Assembly: GCF_005434945.1 (NCBI RefSeq)
Contig: NZ_SKCH01000005.1
Location: 144,019 to 208,018 of the forward strand
Reading direction: 5' to 3'
Length of the DNA: 64,000 nt
Origin: Prescottella subtropica
GTDB lineage: Bacteria > Actinomycetota > Actinomycetes > Mycobacteriales > Mycobacteriaceae
This document shows positions 26,364-34,351 of this stretch, in pieces. The notes below the pieces were generated by a model. That model did not search any database, was not told where the DNA came from, and saw only the letters and a program-made list of their open reading frames with translations. How positions within the stretch are numbered: position 1 is the first letter of the stretch; each line of letters opens with the position of its first letter. The translations under genes and the position numbers were made by a program.

Positions 26364-27299
26364 GTGACCCTGGATCAACTCGAGTGTTTCGTCGCCGTCG
26401 CAAGAGTCGGACATTTCACCCGCGCGGCCGACGGCGTCGGCATTGCCCAACCCTCTCTCAGCCGCCAGATCGCCGCGCTCGAAAAGGACGTCGGCGTCCG
26501 ACTCTTCGACCGAGGTTCCGGACCCGTGAGCCTCTCCGCTGCGGGTGAGGCCCTGCTACCTGTCGCCACCCGGATGCTCGAAGACCGCGCGGCGGCGTAC
26601 CGGCATATCGACGAACTGACCGGCTTGACCCGTGGCCGGCTCAGGATTGGGGCGACTCCGAGTCTGTGCATCAGCCTCGTCGCCGATGTCCTCAGCCGCT
26701 ACCGCGCCACACACCCCGGCATCCAACTGCACGTCACCGAGGCTGGATCACGAACCCTCACAACCAAGCTCAACCAAGGCGAACTGGACTTGGCGCTGGT
26801 GGTCACCGAACGAACCGATGACAGCCCGAACTTAGCTCTGACACCGCTTCTAAGAGAGGAACTCGTGGTGGTGTCGTCGGCGAATTTGCCGCCACTCACC
26901 ACACGCCAGGAGATCACTCTAGAAGAACTTGCCCAGCAAGACCTCGTGGCATGCCACGACAGTTACGATCTGCGGATAGCCCTCGACCATGCCTTCGTCG
27001 CGGCCGGGCTGCACGCGCACCTTGCCGTGGAAGGTGGCGAGCTGGACGCGGTTCTACGCTTCGTCGCTCGCGGAATCGGGGTGAGTGTCGCACCCATGAT
27101 GGCGGCCCTGCACTACCCAGGGCTGCGGGTCACGCGATTGACGGCACCGCAACTACATCGGACCGTCGTGCTGGCGCGTCGCGCCGGCATCGCACCCAGC
27201 CACGCAGCCGTCGCATTCCATGGGCTACTCGACGACGCCGTCGAGACGTTCGCTACTGAAGCAACCGCCGGCCTGAGCGTGCGTAAGTTGCCGGAGTAG
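26364..27299 (+). CDS. LysR-family transcriptional regulator
   Basis: It has 311 residues, GTG start. The N-terminal winged HTH is clear (MTLDQLECFVAVARVGHFTR, AQPSLSRQIAALEKDVGVRLFDR), and the periplasmic-binding-like effector domain runs from about residue 90 (GRLRIGATPSL) to 295. It is divergent from the NDH-2-like oxidoreductase gene, the usual LysR arrangement for local activation. Inducer unknown. Confidence 0.92.
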   Translation: MTLDQLECFVAVARVGHFTRAADGVGIAQPSLSRQIAALEKDVGVRLFDRGSGPVSLSAAGEALLPVATRMLEDRAAAYRHIDELTGLTRGRLRIGATPSLCISLVADVLSRYRATHPGIQLHVTEAGSRTLTTKLNQGELDLALVVTERTDDSPNLALTPLLREELVVVSSANLPPLTTRQEITLEELAQQDLVACHDSYDLRIALDHAFVAAGLHAHLAVEGGELDAVLRFVARGIGVSVAPMMAALHYPGLRVTRLTAPQLHRTVVLARRAGIAPSHAAVAFHGLLDDAVETFATEATAGLSVRKLPE

Positions 27300-27393
27300 G
27301 CGCGCATCGTTTTCGGCCAGCGAAGTGTGGACCGCGACATCGACGCACTTGCCGACGCGGTCGGACTCTTCACCCCTGGGTAACCGCCCCGGG

Positions 27394-27807
27394 TCAGTTC
27401 GGAGTGATTCCGGCGAGCAGGTCGAGGGAGGCGAGCAGCAGCACCACCTGGATCGCACCGCCGAGGATCGGCAGCCAGAACGCCGGTTTGCGTAGGCACA
27501 GCAACACGATCGCCACCACCACGGTGACAGCGAAGACACCGATACCGGCGAGATCGTTGAGGAAGTAGGCCTGACCGAGCTTCGCGTAGTCGCACGCGCC
27601 GGTGCTGCACGAGTCGGTCGCCATCGTCCAGAACATGCTGAGATACAGCAGGGACAGCAGTCCGACGGCGTACAGGGAAAACAGCACCAGTGTCACGACC
27701 AGGTCCACGCTGCGCCACAGCGGCCACCGCTGTTCCTTCTCGCGCACGGGTGGCAGCACCGGGTACGGGTACCGGTCGGGGTAGGGCGGGACGGTCATGG
27801 CCGCCAC
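27394..27807 (-). CDS. hypothetical membrane protein, 137 residues
   Basis: Not recognised. A Pro/Tyr-rich N-terminal tail (VPPYPDRYPYPVLPP) precedes three hydrophobic helices at about 33-56, 85-106 and 112-132; the loop between helices 1 and 2 holds two cysteines (SCSTGACD). The ATG at 27807 or the one three codons later may be the start. The gene is isolated between LysR and kstD. Confidence 0.6.
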   Translation of the reverse strand: MAAMTVPPYPDRYPYPVLPPVREKEQRWPLWRSVDLVVTLVLFSLYAVGLLSLLYLSMFWTMATDSCSTGACDYAKLGQAYFLNDLAGIGVFAVTVVVAIVLLCLRKPAFWLPILGGAIQVVLLLASLDLLAGITPN

Positions 27808-27962
27808 GGTACGGGCTCCCCCGGACCGAGTCGCGGAACGGCAACACCCGGCCCCGCTCCCGCCGCCCCGCCCGGTGCGCGGTGGGCACGACGATGGTGC
27901 CCGTGACCGCCCCTTTCGCCTCGTCGTCTGTTCCGGTGCCGGGCCGGTCCACCGTGGTCCGC

Positions 27963-29645
27963 TCAGTCGCGTGCCGCGTCGAGCGCGGCGAGGTAGCCGA
28001 AGACCATCGCAGGTCCGATGGTGGCGCCGGGTCCGGCGTAGGTGTGCCCCATCACCGGCGCGCTGGTGTTTCCCACCGCGTAGAGTCCGTCGATCACGGA
28101 GCCGTCCGCGCGGAGTGCTCGGGCGGCGCGGTCGGTGACGATGCCGCCCTTGGTGCCGAGGTCGCCGGGCACCATCCGGGCCGCGTAGAACGGTGCCTTC
28201 GTCAATTCACCGAGGCTGGGATTGGGCTTGTTGGTGATGTCGCCGTAGTAGTGGTCGTAGCGGCTCTGCCCGCGGCCGAAGTCGGGGTCGTGGCCGGTGC
28301 GGGCGTGCGAGTTGAAGCGGTCGACGGTCCCGGAGAGGGCGTCGGCGGGAACACCGATCTTCTCGGCCAGTTCGTGGACGGTGCCGGCGGTGGTGATCGC
28401 GCCGGACCGCTGCCAGGATCGTGGCAGCGGTTTGCGGGCGGGCACGGACGCGAACATGTACCGGTCCCGGTAGGTCTGGTCGAAGATCAGCCAGGCCGGG
28501 AGGTTCTCGGCGGGGCCGTCGCCCTGCCCGTAGGTGCCACCGAACATGCGGTGCGTGGCCTCGACGTAGGGCAGGGACTCGTTCATGAAGCGGACCCCGC
28601 GCTCGTTGACGATCACGCTGCGTGGCAGCGAACGCTCGGCCAGCGCGAACCACGATCCGTTCGGCAGCGGGATCGACGGCGCCCACCAGGCGTCGTCCAT
28701 GTGGGAGAGGGCCGCGCCGACGGCGAGGCCGGTGGTGATTCCGTCACCGGTGTTGGTCGGCGCACCGAGGCTCCACGAAATATCCACCGGCGCACGCTGG
28801 TACTGCCGGCGCATGGCGGCGTTGTGGTCGAATCCGCCGCAGGCGAGCACCACCCCGCGGCGGGCGTGCAGCGTGGTCCGGGTGTGTCCGTCGTCGAGCA
28901 CGACTCCCGTCACGCGGTCGCCGCCGGTGACCAGTTCGGTCATCGCGGTACCGAGCCGGACCGGCACCCCGGCGTCACGGACACCGAGCATCAACTGCCC
29001 CATCAGCGCGGAACCCAATCCGACCAGCTTCTTCCGCCGGAGCCGGCCCAGCATGCTGCGGGCGCCCACCGCGAGCATGCGCTGCGGCCCCCGCCAGTGC
29101 CGAAGGCCGGTGCTCAGCCAGCGGTAGTCGGACTGCTTGACGACGACACCGAGCGGGGCCTTGGTGTACGACGGGTGCAAGGTGGCCAGGTCGTCCCCGA
29201 GGGCCCGCGCGTCGAACGGGCGCGGCTCGCACGAGCGCCCGGTGGCCCGTCCGCCGGGCGCCTCCGGGAAGTAGTCCGAGTACCCGTTCACCCATTCGAG
29301 GTCCAGGCCCGAGTTCTCGATGAGGAAGTCGAGGGCCTCGTGCCCACGATCGATGTACGTGTCGATCAGCGCCGGACCGACACCGTCACCGACGATGCCG
29401 GTCAGGTAGGTGCGCGCCGATTCGAGGTCGTCGGCCGGCGCCTCGTGACGCAGTACCGAGTTGCCCGGCACCCACACTCCCCCGCCGGACCGGGCCGACG
29501 ATCCGCCCCAATACGCGGACTTTTCCACGATGACCACGCTCAGGCCCCGGCGAGCGGCGGTGATGGCGGCGGCCATCCCACCCGCACCGGAACCGACGAC
29601 GACCAGATCGACCGCATCATCGTGCGGGTACTGTTCCTGCCTCAT
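27963..29645 (-). CDS. kstD: 3-ketosteroid delta-1-dehydrogenase (KstD)
   Basis: FAD enzyme introducing the C1-C2 double bond in 3-ketosteroids, an early step of sterol ring degradation. It has 560 residues from the ATG at 29645 (GGAGGG at 7 bases). The FAD motif VVVGSGAGGMAAAI is near the N-terminus. The substrate-site block WVNGYSDYFPEAPGGRATGRS contains the conserved Tyr region, RFMNESLPYVEATH is typical, and the C-terminus carries GDLGTKGGI and GNTSAPVMGHTYAGPGATIGPAM. These are KstD rather than fumarate-reductase signatures. Length matches the longer KstD2/3 isoforms. A TetR gene lies 70 bases upstream in the same direction; the two likely form one operon. Confidence 0.87.
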   Translation of the reverse strand: MRQEQYPHDDAVDLVVVGSGAGGMAAAITAARRGLSVVIVEKSAYWGGSSARSGGGVWVPGNSVLRHEAPADDLESARTYLTGIVGDGVGPALIDTYIDRGHEALDFLIENSGLDLEWVNGYSDYFPEAPGGRATGRSCEPRPFDARALGDDLATLHPSYTKAPLGVVVKQSDYRWLSTGLRHWRGPQRMLAVGARSMLGRLRRKKLVGLGSALMGQLMLGVRDAGVPVRLGTAMTELVTGGDRVTGVVLDDGHTRTTLHARRGVVLACGGFDHNAAMRRQYQRAPVDISWSLGAPTNTGDGITTGLAVGAALSHMDDAWWAPSIPLPNGSWFALAERSLPRSVIVNERGVRFMNESLPYVEATHRMFGGTYGQGDGPAENLPAWLIFDQTYRDRYMFASVPARKPLPRSWQRSGAITTAGTVHELAEKIGVPADALSGTVDRFNSHARTGHDPDFGRGQSRYDHYYGDITNKPNPSLGELTKAPFYAARMVPGDLGTKGGIVTDRAARALRADGSVIDGLYAVGNTSAPVMGHTYAGPGATIGPAMVFGYLAALDAARD

Positions 29646-29715
29646 GTGACAGCCCTCCATGGCCGGTGAATCACGATGTCGTGCTGCGGCCCGTGCGAGT
29701 GCGCAGCGTCTTCGG

Positions 29716-30303
29716 TCAGGAGCTCCACCGGTCGCCCCGAACTGCGCTCAGCGCCCCCTCGACACACACAGGCAGGGAGGCACCCTGCTTGCCTTGCCCG
29801 CGCAGCCACTGCAGATAGCCGAACTCGGCGGCAGCGAGCATCAAGTGCACGAGCAGTCCGGGATTGCTGTCGGCGTCGGGGTCGACCGCCATCCGCTCGG
29901 CGACGAGTTCGACCAGCCTGGACCGGTGCTCCGGGGTGATCAGGGCAACCCGGTCGAGCAGATGCGGGGCGGTGCGAAACGCTGCCCGCCACTGCTCGAT
30001 CTCGGCGGGTGCGAGAGTGCCGGAACGCATCAGGATCGACTGTGCGAGAGCGGCATCCGCCGACTCCCCGTCGGGCCGGGCCTCGAGTAGCGCGACGATG
30101 CCGGCGCCGCCTTCACGCACCGGATCGAGAAGCAGGTCCTCCTTGCTGCGCACGTGCCGAAAGTAGGTACTCGGCGAGATCCCGGCCTCGGCCGCGATCT
30201 GCTCCGTGGTCACCGCGTCGAATCCGTCGCGGGCGAACAGCATGTACGCCGCCCGCTGGATCTCGGCACGTACCACCGCGCGCTGCCGCTCTCGCAAGGA
30301 CAT
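29716..30303 (-). CDS. TetR-family regulator of the kstD unit
   Basis: It has 195 residues from the ATG at 30303 with GAAAGG upstream; a longer start at 30348 is less likely. The HTH is AAYMLFARDGFDAVTTEQ followed by IAAEAGISPSTYFRHVRSKEDLL. The C-terminal domain is helical (MFT/EthR-like layout). It lies immediately upstream of kstD and downstream of an array of TGACAG half-sites, so it probably represses its own operon and perhaps the divergent acetyltransferase gene, with a steroid-derived ligand as an inference. Confidence 0.88.
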   Translation of the reverse strand: MSLRERQRAVVRAEIQRAAYMLFARDGFDAVTTEQIAAEAGISPSTYFRHVRSKEDLLLDPVREGGAGIVALLEARPDGESADAALAQSILMRSGTLAPAEIEQWRAAFRTAPHLLDRVALITPEHRSRLVELVAERMAVDPDADSNPGLLVHLMLAAAEFGYLQWLRGQGKQGASLPVCVEGALSAVRGDRWSS

Positions 30304-30367
30304 TCGCAACCTTTCGTCATCCACGCCTCGGGCCACCCGAACCGGCACATGCGAGTATCAATCAATA

Positions 30368-30394
30368 TGACAGTGTCTGTCAATAATGACAGAC
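30368..30394. promoter_or_regulatory. TetR operator with three alternating half-sites
   Basis: TGACAG-TGT-CTGTCA (30368-30382) overlaps a second dyad GTCTGTCA-ATAA-TGACAGAC (30375-30394). Three half-sites in alternating orientation therefore lie between the TetR start (30303) and the divergent acetyltransferase start (30435), a layout expected for two cooperating TetR dimers. Confidence 0.65.
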
Positions 30395-30434
30395 TCCCCC
30401 ACATGACCCGACGGCCGACGTAGGGTCGGAAACC

Positions 30435-30995
30435 GTGAGCGAACAGCGTGACCGCATGCTGCGGGGAGATCTGTACCGCGACGACGACGGCGTTCTCGCC
30501 GACGACCGCAAGGCCTGTCAGCGTCTCCTCGACCGCTTCAATACGACTCTCGCCGACGAGGACGGTGTGCGACGCGAGATCCTCGACGAGCTACTCGGGT
30601 TCCTCGGCGAAGGATCCTGGATCATGCCCCGATTCCAGTGCGACTACGGCACATACATTCGGATCGGCGCGAACAGCTTCCTCAACTACGATGCGATCCT
30701 GCTCGACTGTGCCCCGATCACCATCGGCGACGACGTGTCGATCGGCCCCCGTGCACAACTGTTGACCGCGCTGCATCCGATGTCCGATCACGAGGCGCGT
30801 CGTCAACGGTGGGAATCGGCGGCCCCGATCACGATCGGCGACAACGTGTGGCTCGGTGGTGGCGTGATCGTGTGCCCCGGCGTCACCATCGGGAACGACA
30901 CAGTGATCGGGGCGGGCAGCGTCGTGACGAGAGACATCCCGGACAAAGTGTTCGCCGCCGGTAACCCGTGCCGCGTGATCCGATCCCTCACCTGA
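30435..30995 (+). CDS. sugar O-acetyltransferase (LacA/NodL/Maa family)
   Basis: Left-handed beta-helix acetyl-CoA-dependent transferase, 186 residues. An N-terminal helical Maa domain (MLRGDLYRDDDGVLADDRKACQ) precedes hexapeptide repeats such as ITIGDDVSIGPRAQ, ITIGDNVWLGGGVIV and VTIGNDTVIGAGSVV. The catalytic His is in LTALHPMSDHEAR. The C-terminus PDKVFAAGNPCRVIR is typical. The acceptor sugar is not deducible. It is divergent from the TetR-kstD unit. Confidence 0.9.
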   Translation: MSEQRDRMLRGDLYRDDDGVLADDRKACQRLLDRFNTTLADEDGVRREILDELLGFLGEGSWIMPRFQCDYGTYIRIGANSFLNYDAILLDCAPITIGDDVSIGPRAQLLTALHPMSDHEARRQRWESAAPITIGDNVWLGGGVIVCPGVTIGNDTVIGAGSVVTRDIPDKVFAAGNPCRVIRSLT

Positions 30996-31015
30996 CCGGC
31001 ATGCGACGAAGAAAC

Positions 31016-31201
31016 ATGTCGACAGCGGAACCCGTGACTGCTGCGCATCGGGCCGGATCCGGTGAACCGGTTCTGCTGCTGCACGGATTTACCCTCTCCC
31101 ATCGTGTGTGGCATACCGTCGTGGACGAGCTGGCCGCCATCAACCCCGCCGGCGTTGTGGAGGCGCTACGCACCTCTGGCGCGGGCGGCGGATCCTGCTG
31201 A
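31016..31201 (+). pseudogene. truncated alpha/beta-hydrolase fragment
   Basis: The 61-residue frame beginning MSTAEPVTAAHRAG contains EPVLLLHGFTLSHRVWHTVVDELA, the oxyanion-hole strand and first helix of an alpha/beta hydrolase. It then runs into unrelated sequence and a stop. The nucleophile, acid and His regions are absent here. Sequence to about 31301 may hold further degraded pieces in another frame. It is a gene remnant, not a functional enzyme. Confidence 0.6.
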
Positions 31202-31329
31202 CGCCCGGCTACCGCCCCACCCGGACGGCCAGGAGGCCGGGGCCAGGGCCGTCGAGGTTGGCAAGCGCCTGCGGCCGACCGGAGAGCGCGACGAATACTG
31301 AGGAGCACCACCGTCGTCCACCCCGGGTG

Positions 31330-31686
31330 TCATGCCAGCCGTGCGTCGCTGCTGTCGCGTCGGAACGCGACCACCGACACCACGGCCAACGCGACCCCCA
31401 GGAGCACCGTGATCACGGCTCCCCAGCCGACGACGATCGTCGAATCCGCTGTTCCGCCGACTACCCCTGTCGTGCATCGCGCCACCGGCAGCAGCCACAC
31501 CTGCTGTTCCCGCACGTACGCACCTTCGACGAACGACGCCGTGCTGTAGCTGCACAACGTCTGCGCCGACGACATCAGCACGGCCAGCACACACAGTGCC
31601 GCCCCGACCGACACACCGACACCCACCCGCACCCAGCGCATGCACCGACCCTGGACGGAGTCGGACGCCGCACCCTCGCCGCTCAT
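31330..31686 (-). CDS. hypothetical two-helix membrane protein
   Basis: It has 118 residues with hydrophobic helices at about 18-42 and 83-107; the loop between them, probably extracytoplasmic, has two cysteines. Its ATG overlaps the TGA of the upstream PPOX gene (ATGA), so the two are translationally coupled. No family recognised. Confidence 0.65.
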   Translation of the reverse strand: MSGEGAASDSVQGRCMRWVRVGVGVSVGAALCVLAVLMSSAQTLCSYSTASFVEGAYVREQQVWLLPVARCTTGVVGGTADSTIVVGWGAVITVLLGVALAVVSVVAFRRDSSDARLA

Positions 31687-32063
31687 GCTCCGACTCTCAC
31701 CGCCACCCCCACCGTTCCGTTCCGTCCGCGGCGGAGCAGGCTGCTCTTGACGCCGATCCAGCCGAGGATCCCGTACTTGCGGGCGATGACGGCGCGGGCG
31801 CGGTCGGTGCCGGCGTCGTCGCAGATCGTGGCGGTGGCCTCGATCTGCGGGCCCGTCGGGTTACCGCGCACGTCGCACACCCCGATCGTGACGCGCGGGG
31901 TGCGGCGGATCCGTTTGACCTTCCACGAGTCGGTGACCGTCCACAGCAGCAGCCGGTCGCCGTCCGGCGCACCCCACAACGGTGTCGGCACGCCCGATCC
32001 GTCCTTCCGGAACGTGGTCAGCAGAACGTATTTCGCGGCACCGATCTCGCTCAGCGTGGTCAT
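31683..32063 (-). CDS. PPOX-class F420-dependent reductase-like protein
   Basis: It has 126 residues, a single split-barrel flavin/deazaflavin domain of the pyridoxamine-phosphate-oxidase-like superfamily. It opens with the family pattern LSEIGAAKYVLLTTFRKDGSGVPTPLWGAPDGDRLLLWT, continues with SWKVKRIRRTPRVTIGVCDVRGNP, and ends with RKYGILGWIGVKSS. This subgroup in mycobacteria and rhodococci usually binds F420 rather than FMN. Substrate unknown. It is coupled to the downstream two-helix membrane protein gene. Confidence 0.8.
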   Translation of the reverse strand: MTTLSEIGAAKYVLLTTFRKDGSGVPTPLWGAPDGDRLLLWTVTDSWKVKRIRRTPRVTIGVCDVRGNPTGPQIEATATICDDAGTDRARAVIARKYGILGWIGVKSSLLRRGRNGTVGVAVRVGA

Positions 32064-32131
32064 GTCCGCCACAGTACGTGGGAACCGGGGGGCCGCCGTC
32101 TCTCGATCGTGCCGACGGTGCACGACGTCGA

Positions 32132-33469
32132 TCACCCGCGGAGCGCGCGGGCGGCATCGGTGCGGGAGGTACGGACGGCAGGCCACGCCAACGCGAGACA
32201 GGTGGTGGTCAGCGTCGCGGCGGCCAGACCCGCGAGCATCGGCCAGGGCAGGCCGCCCACCACTTCACCGAAGGGGGTCTGCGCGCCGACCCCGATCGTC
32301 GCGCAGGACACCAGCAGCGTGACGGCACCGAAGAGGATCGCGGTCACGGCGTAGACGACGCCCTCGTACACGGTGGATCGGGCGATCACTCCGGGTCGGG
32401 CCCCGGCTGCACTGATGAGGGCGGAGTCCCGACGACGTTCGCGACCGACCAGCGCGATGACGGCGAGCCCGCCGACCCACGAGACCACGAACACCCAGCC
32501 GAGCACGACGAGCACGTCGTCGAGCCCGGTCGAACCGCCGGGCATCGCGTTGCCGATCACCATGAAGATGCCCACGATCGACAGCGCGAGAGCGAACGGG
32601 AGGACGGTGGTCACGCTGCGCGCCGCGCGGGCGCGGCAGGACTGCACGGCCAACCGCCAGGCGATATCGGCGTCCGGTACCAGCGCGGTCCACAGTCCCA
32701 TCAGGGGTGTGAGTACCCACGGCCCCATCAGAAGCAGTAGGCACACCAGGAACAGGTTTCCGGCGAACGCGAACGCGGTGCGCTGTTCGAGTCCGCCGAG
32801 TTCGAAACCCAGACCCGGGATCCACATGCCGACCACGCCGGCGAACAGGCTCAGGGCGAGGAGACTGCGACCTGCTCCGGGACGGGCCGGCGTCTCGGTG
32901 GTGTCGCGGAAGGCGCGCATCTCGGGGGTCTTCGATGCGCGTCGGGCCGCAGCCCACCCACCGAGCAGGCAGGGGACGACGCCCGCGACCAGCGTCGCAC
33001 CGAGGTACCACGGCTCGAATCCGACGTGCGCGCCGTGCAGGTCGAGACCGGTGCCGGTCCACTGGTCCAGCGCCACGCGGGCCACCACGACTGCGAGCGG
33101 CAGCGCGAGCAGACCGGACACCAGCCCCAGCACCAGCAGTTCGGTGACGAGCACGCGGCGCACCCGGCGCCGCGGGATGCCCAGGATCACCCACAACGCG
33201 TGCTCGCGGCGCTGCGTGGTCAGTGTGAGCCCGACGGTGGAGGCGACGACGGCGACCGCCGCGAGGACGGTGAAGAAGACGATGTTGCCGCCCAGGGCGA
33301 TCGACGCCCGGGTCATGTCGGCGTCGCCCGCGGCCTGCGCCGAACCGATCGCGGTGAGCATCGCGATCACGGCTCCGGCGCCGCACGCGCCGCCGACGGT
33401 GGCGCACAGGACGGTCCACAGCCACATGGCGGACCGGCTGCGGATGTCGGCGAGGACGAGGCGGATCAT
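32132..33469 (-). CDS. FtsX-type ABC transporter permease
   Basis: It has 445 residues with about ten hydrophobic helices, containing two FtsX-like blocks, the first around LTLTTQRREHALWVILGIPRRRVRRVLVTELLVLG (the cytoplasmic coupling pattern follows a helix) and the second near GRERRRDSALISAAGARPGVIARSTVYEG. The start codon overlaps the stop of the ATPase gene (ATGA). Together they form a MacB/LolCD-like or antimicrobial-peptide-type transporter. The divergent two-component system probably controls expression. Confidence 0.87.
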   Translation of the reverse strand: MIRLVLADIRSRSAMWLWTVLCATVGGACGAGAVIAMLTAIGSAQAAGDADMTRASIALGGNIVFFTVLAAVAVVASTVGLTLTTQRREHALWVILGIPRRRVRRVLVTELLVLGLVSGLLALPLAVVVARVALDQWTGTGLDLHGAHVGFEPWYLGATLVAGVVPCLLGGWAAARRASKTPEMRAFRDTTETPARPGAGRSLLALSLFAGVVGMWIPGLGFELGGLEQRTAFAFAGNLFLVCLLLLMGPWVLTPLMGLWTALVPDADIAWRLAVQSCRARAARSVTTVLPFALALSIVGIFMVIGNAMPGGSTGLDDVLVVLGWVFVVSWVGGLAVIALVGRERRRDSALISAAGARPGVIARSTVYEGVVYAVTAILFGAVTLLVSCATIGVGAQTPFGEVVGGLPWPMLAGLAAATLTTTCLALAWPAVRTSRTDAARALRG

Positions 33470-34242
33470 GCGAGCACGTCCTCTGCGGTGGCGGCCTGGG
33501 CGTCGAGGACGGCTTCGCTGACGGCGTGGCCGTCTCCGCCGGGAAGTATCGTGTGGACGCGTCCGGACCCCATGACGACGATGTGGTCGGCGCGGGCCGC
33601 GGCGTGCGGGTCGTGGGTGACCATCACCACCGTCGTGCCCTGCGCGGGCAGGGCCTGCAGCCAGTCGAGCACCACCCGGCCCGCCGCGAGATCGAGCGCT
33701 CCGGTGGGCTCGTCCGCGAACACGATGCGCGGGCGGTTGGCGACGACGCGGGCGACGGCCACGCGCTGGCGTTCACCGCCGGACAGCCGGTCGGGTCGAC
33801 GTCCGGCATGTTCGCGAATGCCGAGTCGGTCCATGGCGTCGCGGATCCGGGCTCGCGGCACCTTGTGACCGGCGAGGCGGGCCGGAAGCGCAATGTTCTC
33901 TTCGACCGACAGCGAGCTGACCAGATTGTACTCCTGGAACACGAAACCGATGTGCTCGCTGCGAAACGCTGCGCGCCTGCGGGTGCCGAGGGAACCGAGG
34001 TCGGTGCCGAGCACCTCGACGGCGCCACCGGTGGGCACCTCGAGGCCGGCCGCGCAGAACATCAGGGTGGATTTGCCGGACCCGGAGGGGCCGACGATCG
34101 CGGTGAGTCGGCCCTCGGGGATGTCGAGATCGATGTCGTGCAGCACGCGGGTGGATTCACGGCGACGACCGGGAACGGGAAAGTCCATGCGCAGGCCGCG
34201 CAGCCGGATACAGGGGGCGGTGGTCGGGGCGTCGTGTGGCAT
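33466..34242 (-). CDS. ABC transporter ATP-binding protein (LolD/MacB type)
   Basis: It has 258 residues from the ATG at 34242; the frame stays open further upstream only by composition. Walker A is GPSGSGKST, the Q-loop FVFQEYNLV, the signature LSGGERQRVAVARVV, Walker B IVFADEP with TGALD, and the H-loop VTHDPHAA, all intact. It partners the FtsX permease downstream through a 4-base overlap. Confidence 0.93.
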   Translation of the reverse strand: MPHDAPTTAPCIRLRGLRMDFPVPGRRRESTRVLHDIDLDIPEGRLTAIVGPSGSGKSTLMFCAAGLEVPTGGAVEVLGTDLGSLGTRRRAAFRSEHIGFVFQEYNLVSSLSVEENIALPARLAGHKVPRARIRDAMDRLGIREHAGRRPDRLSGGERQRVAVARVVANRPRIVFADEPTGALDLAAGRVVLDWLQALPAQGTTVVMVTHDPHAAARADHIVVMGSGRVHTILPGGDGHAVSEAVLDAQAATAEDVLA

Positions 34243-34269
34243 GAATCCATTCGATCGGTTTCCCGCCCG

Positions 34270-34330
34270 GCGAACACTGGTGCTGCCTCCCCGAGGAGGT
34301 AGAGCGAGCACTACCTTCTCGGGGGCCCGG
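34270..34330. promoter_or_regulatory. candidate response-regulator sites in the divergent ABC / histidine kinase gap
   Basis: Two related direct repeats, GCTGCCTCCCCGAG (about 34282-34295) and CACTACCTTCTCGGG (about 34310-34324), lie in the 109-base gap between the ABC operon and the sensor kinase. Spacing of about 28 bases is compatible with binding of a NarL-type regulator. Inference from position only. Confidence 0.35.
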
Positions 34331-34351
34331 CGTCTGGCAGAGTTCGATGCC

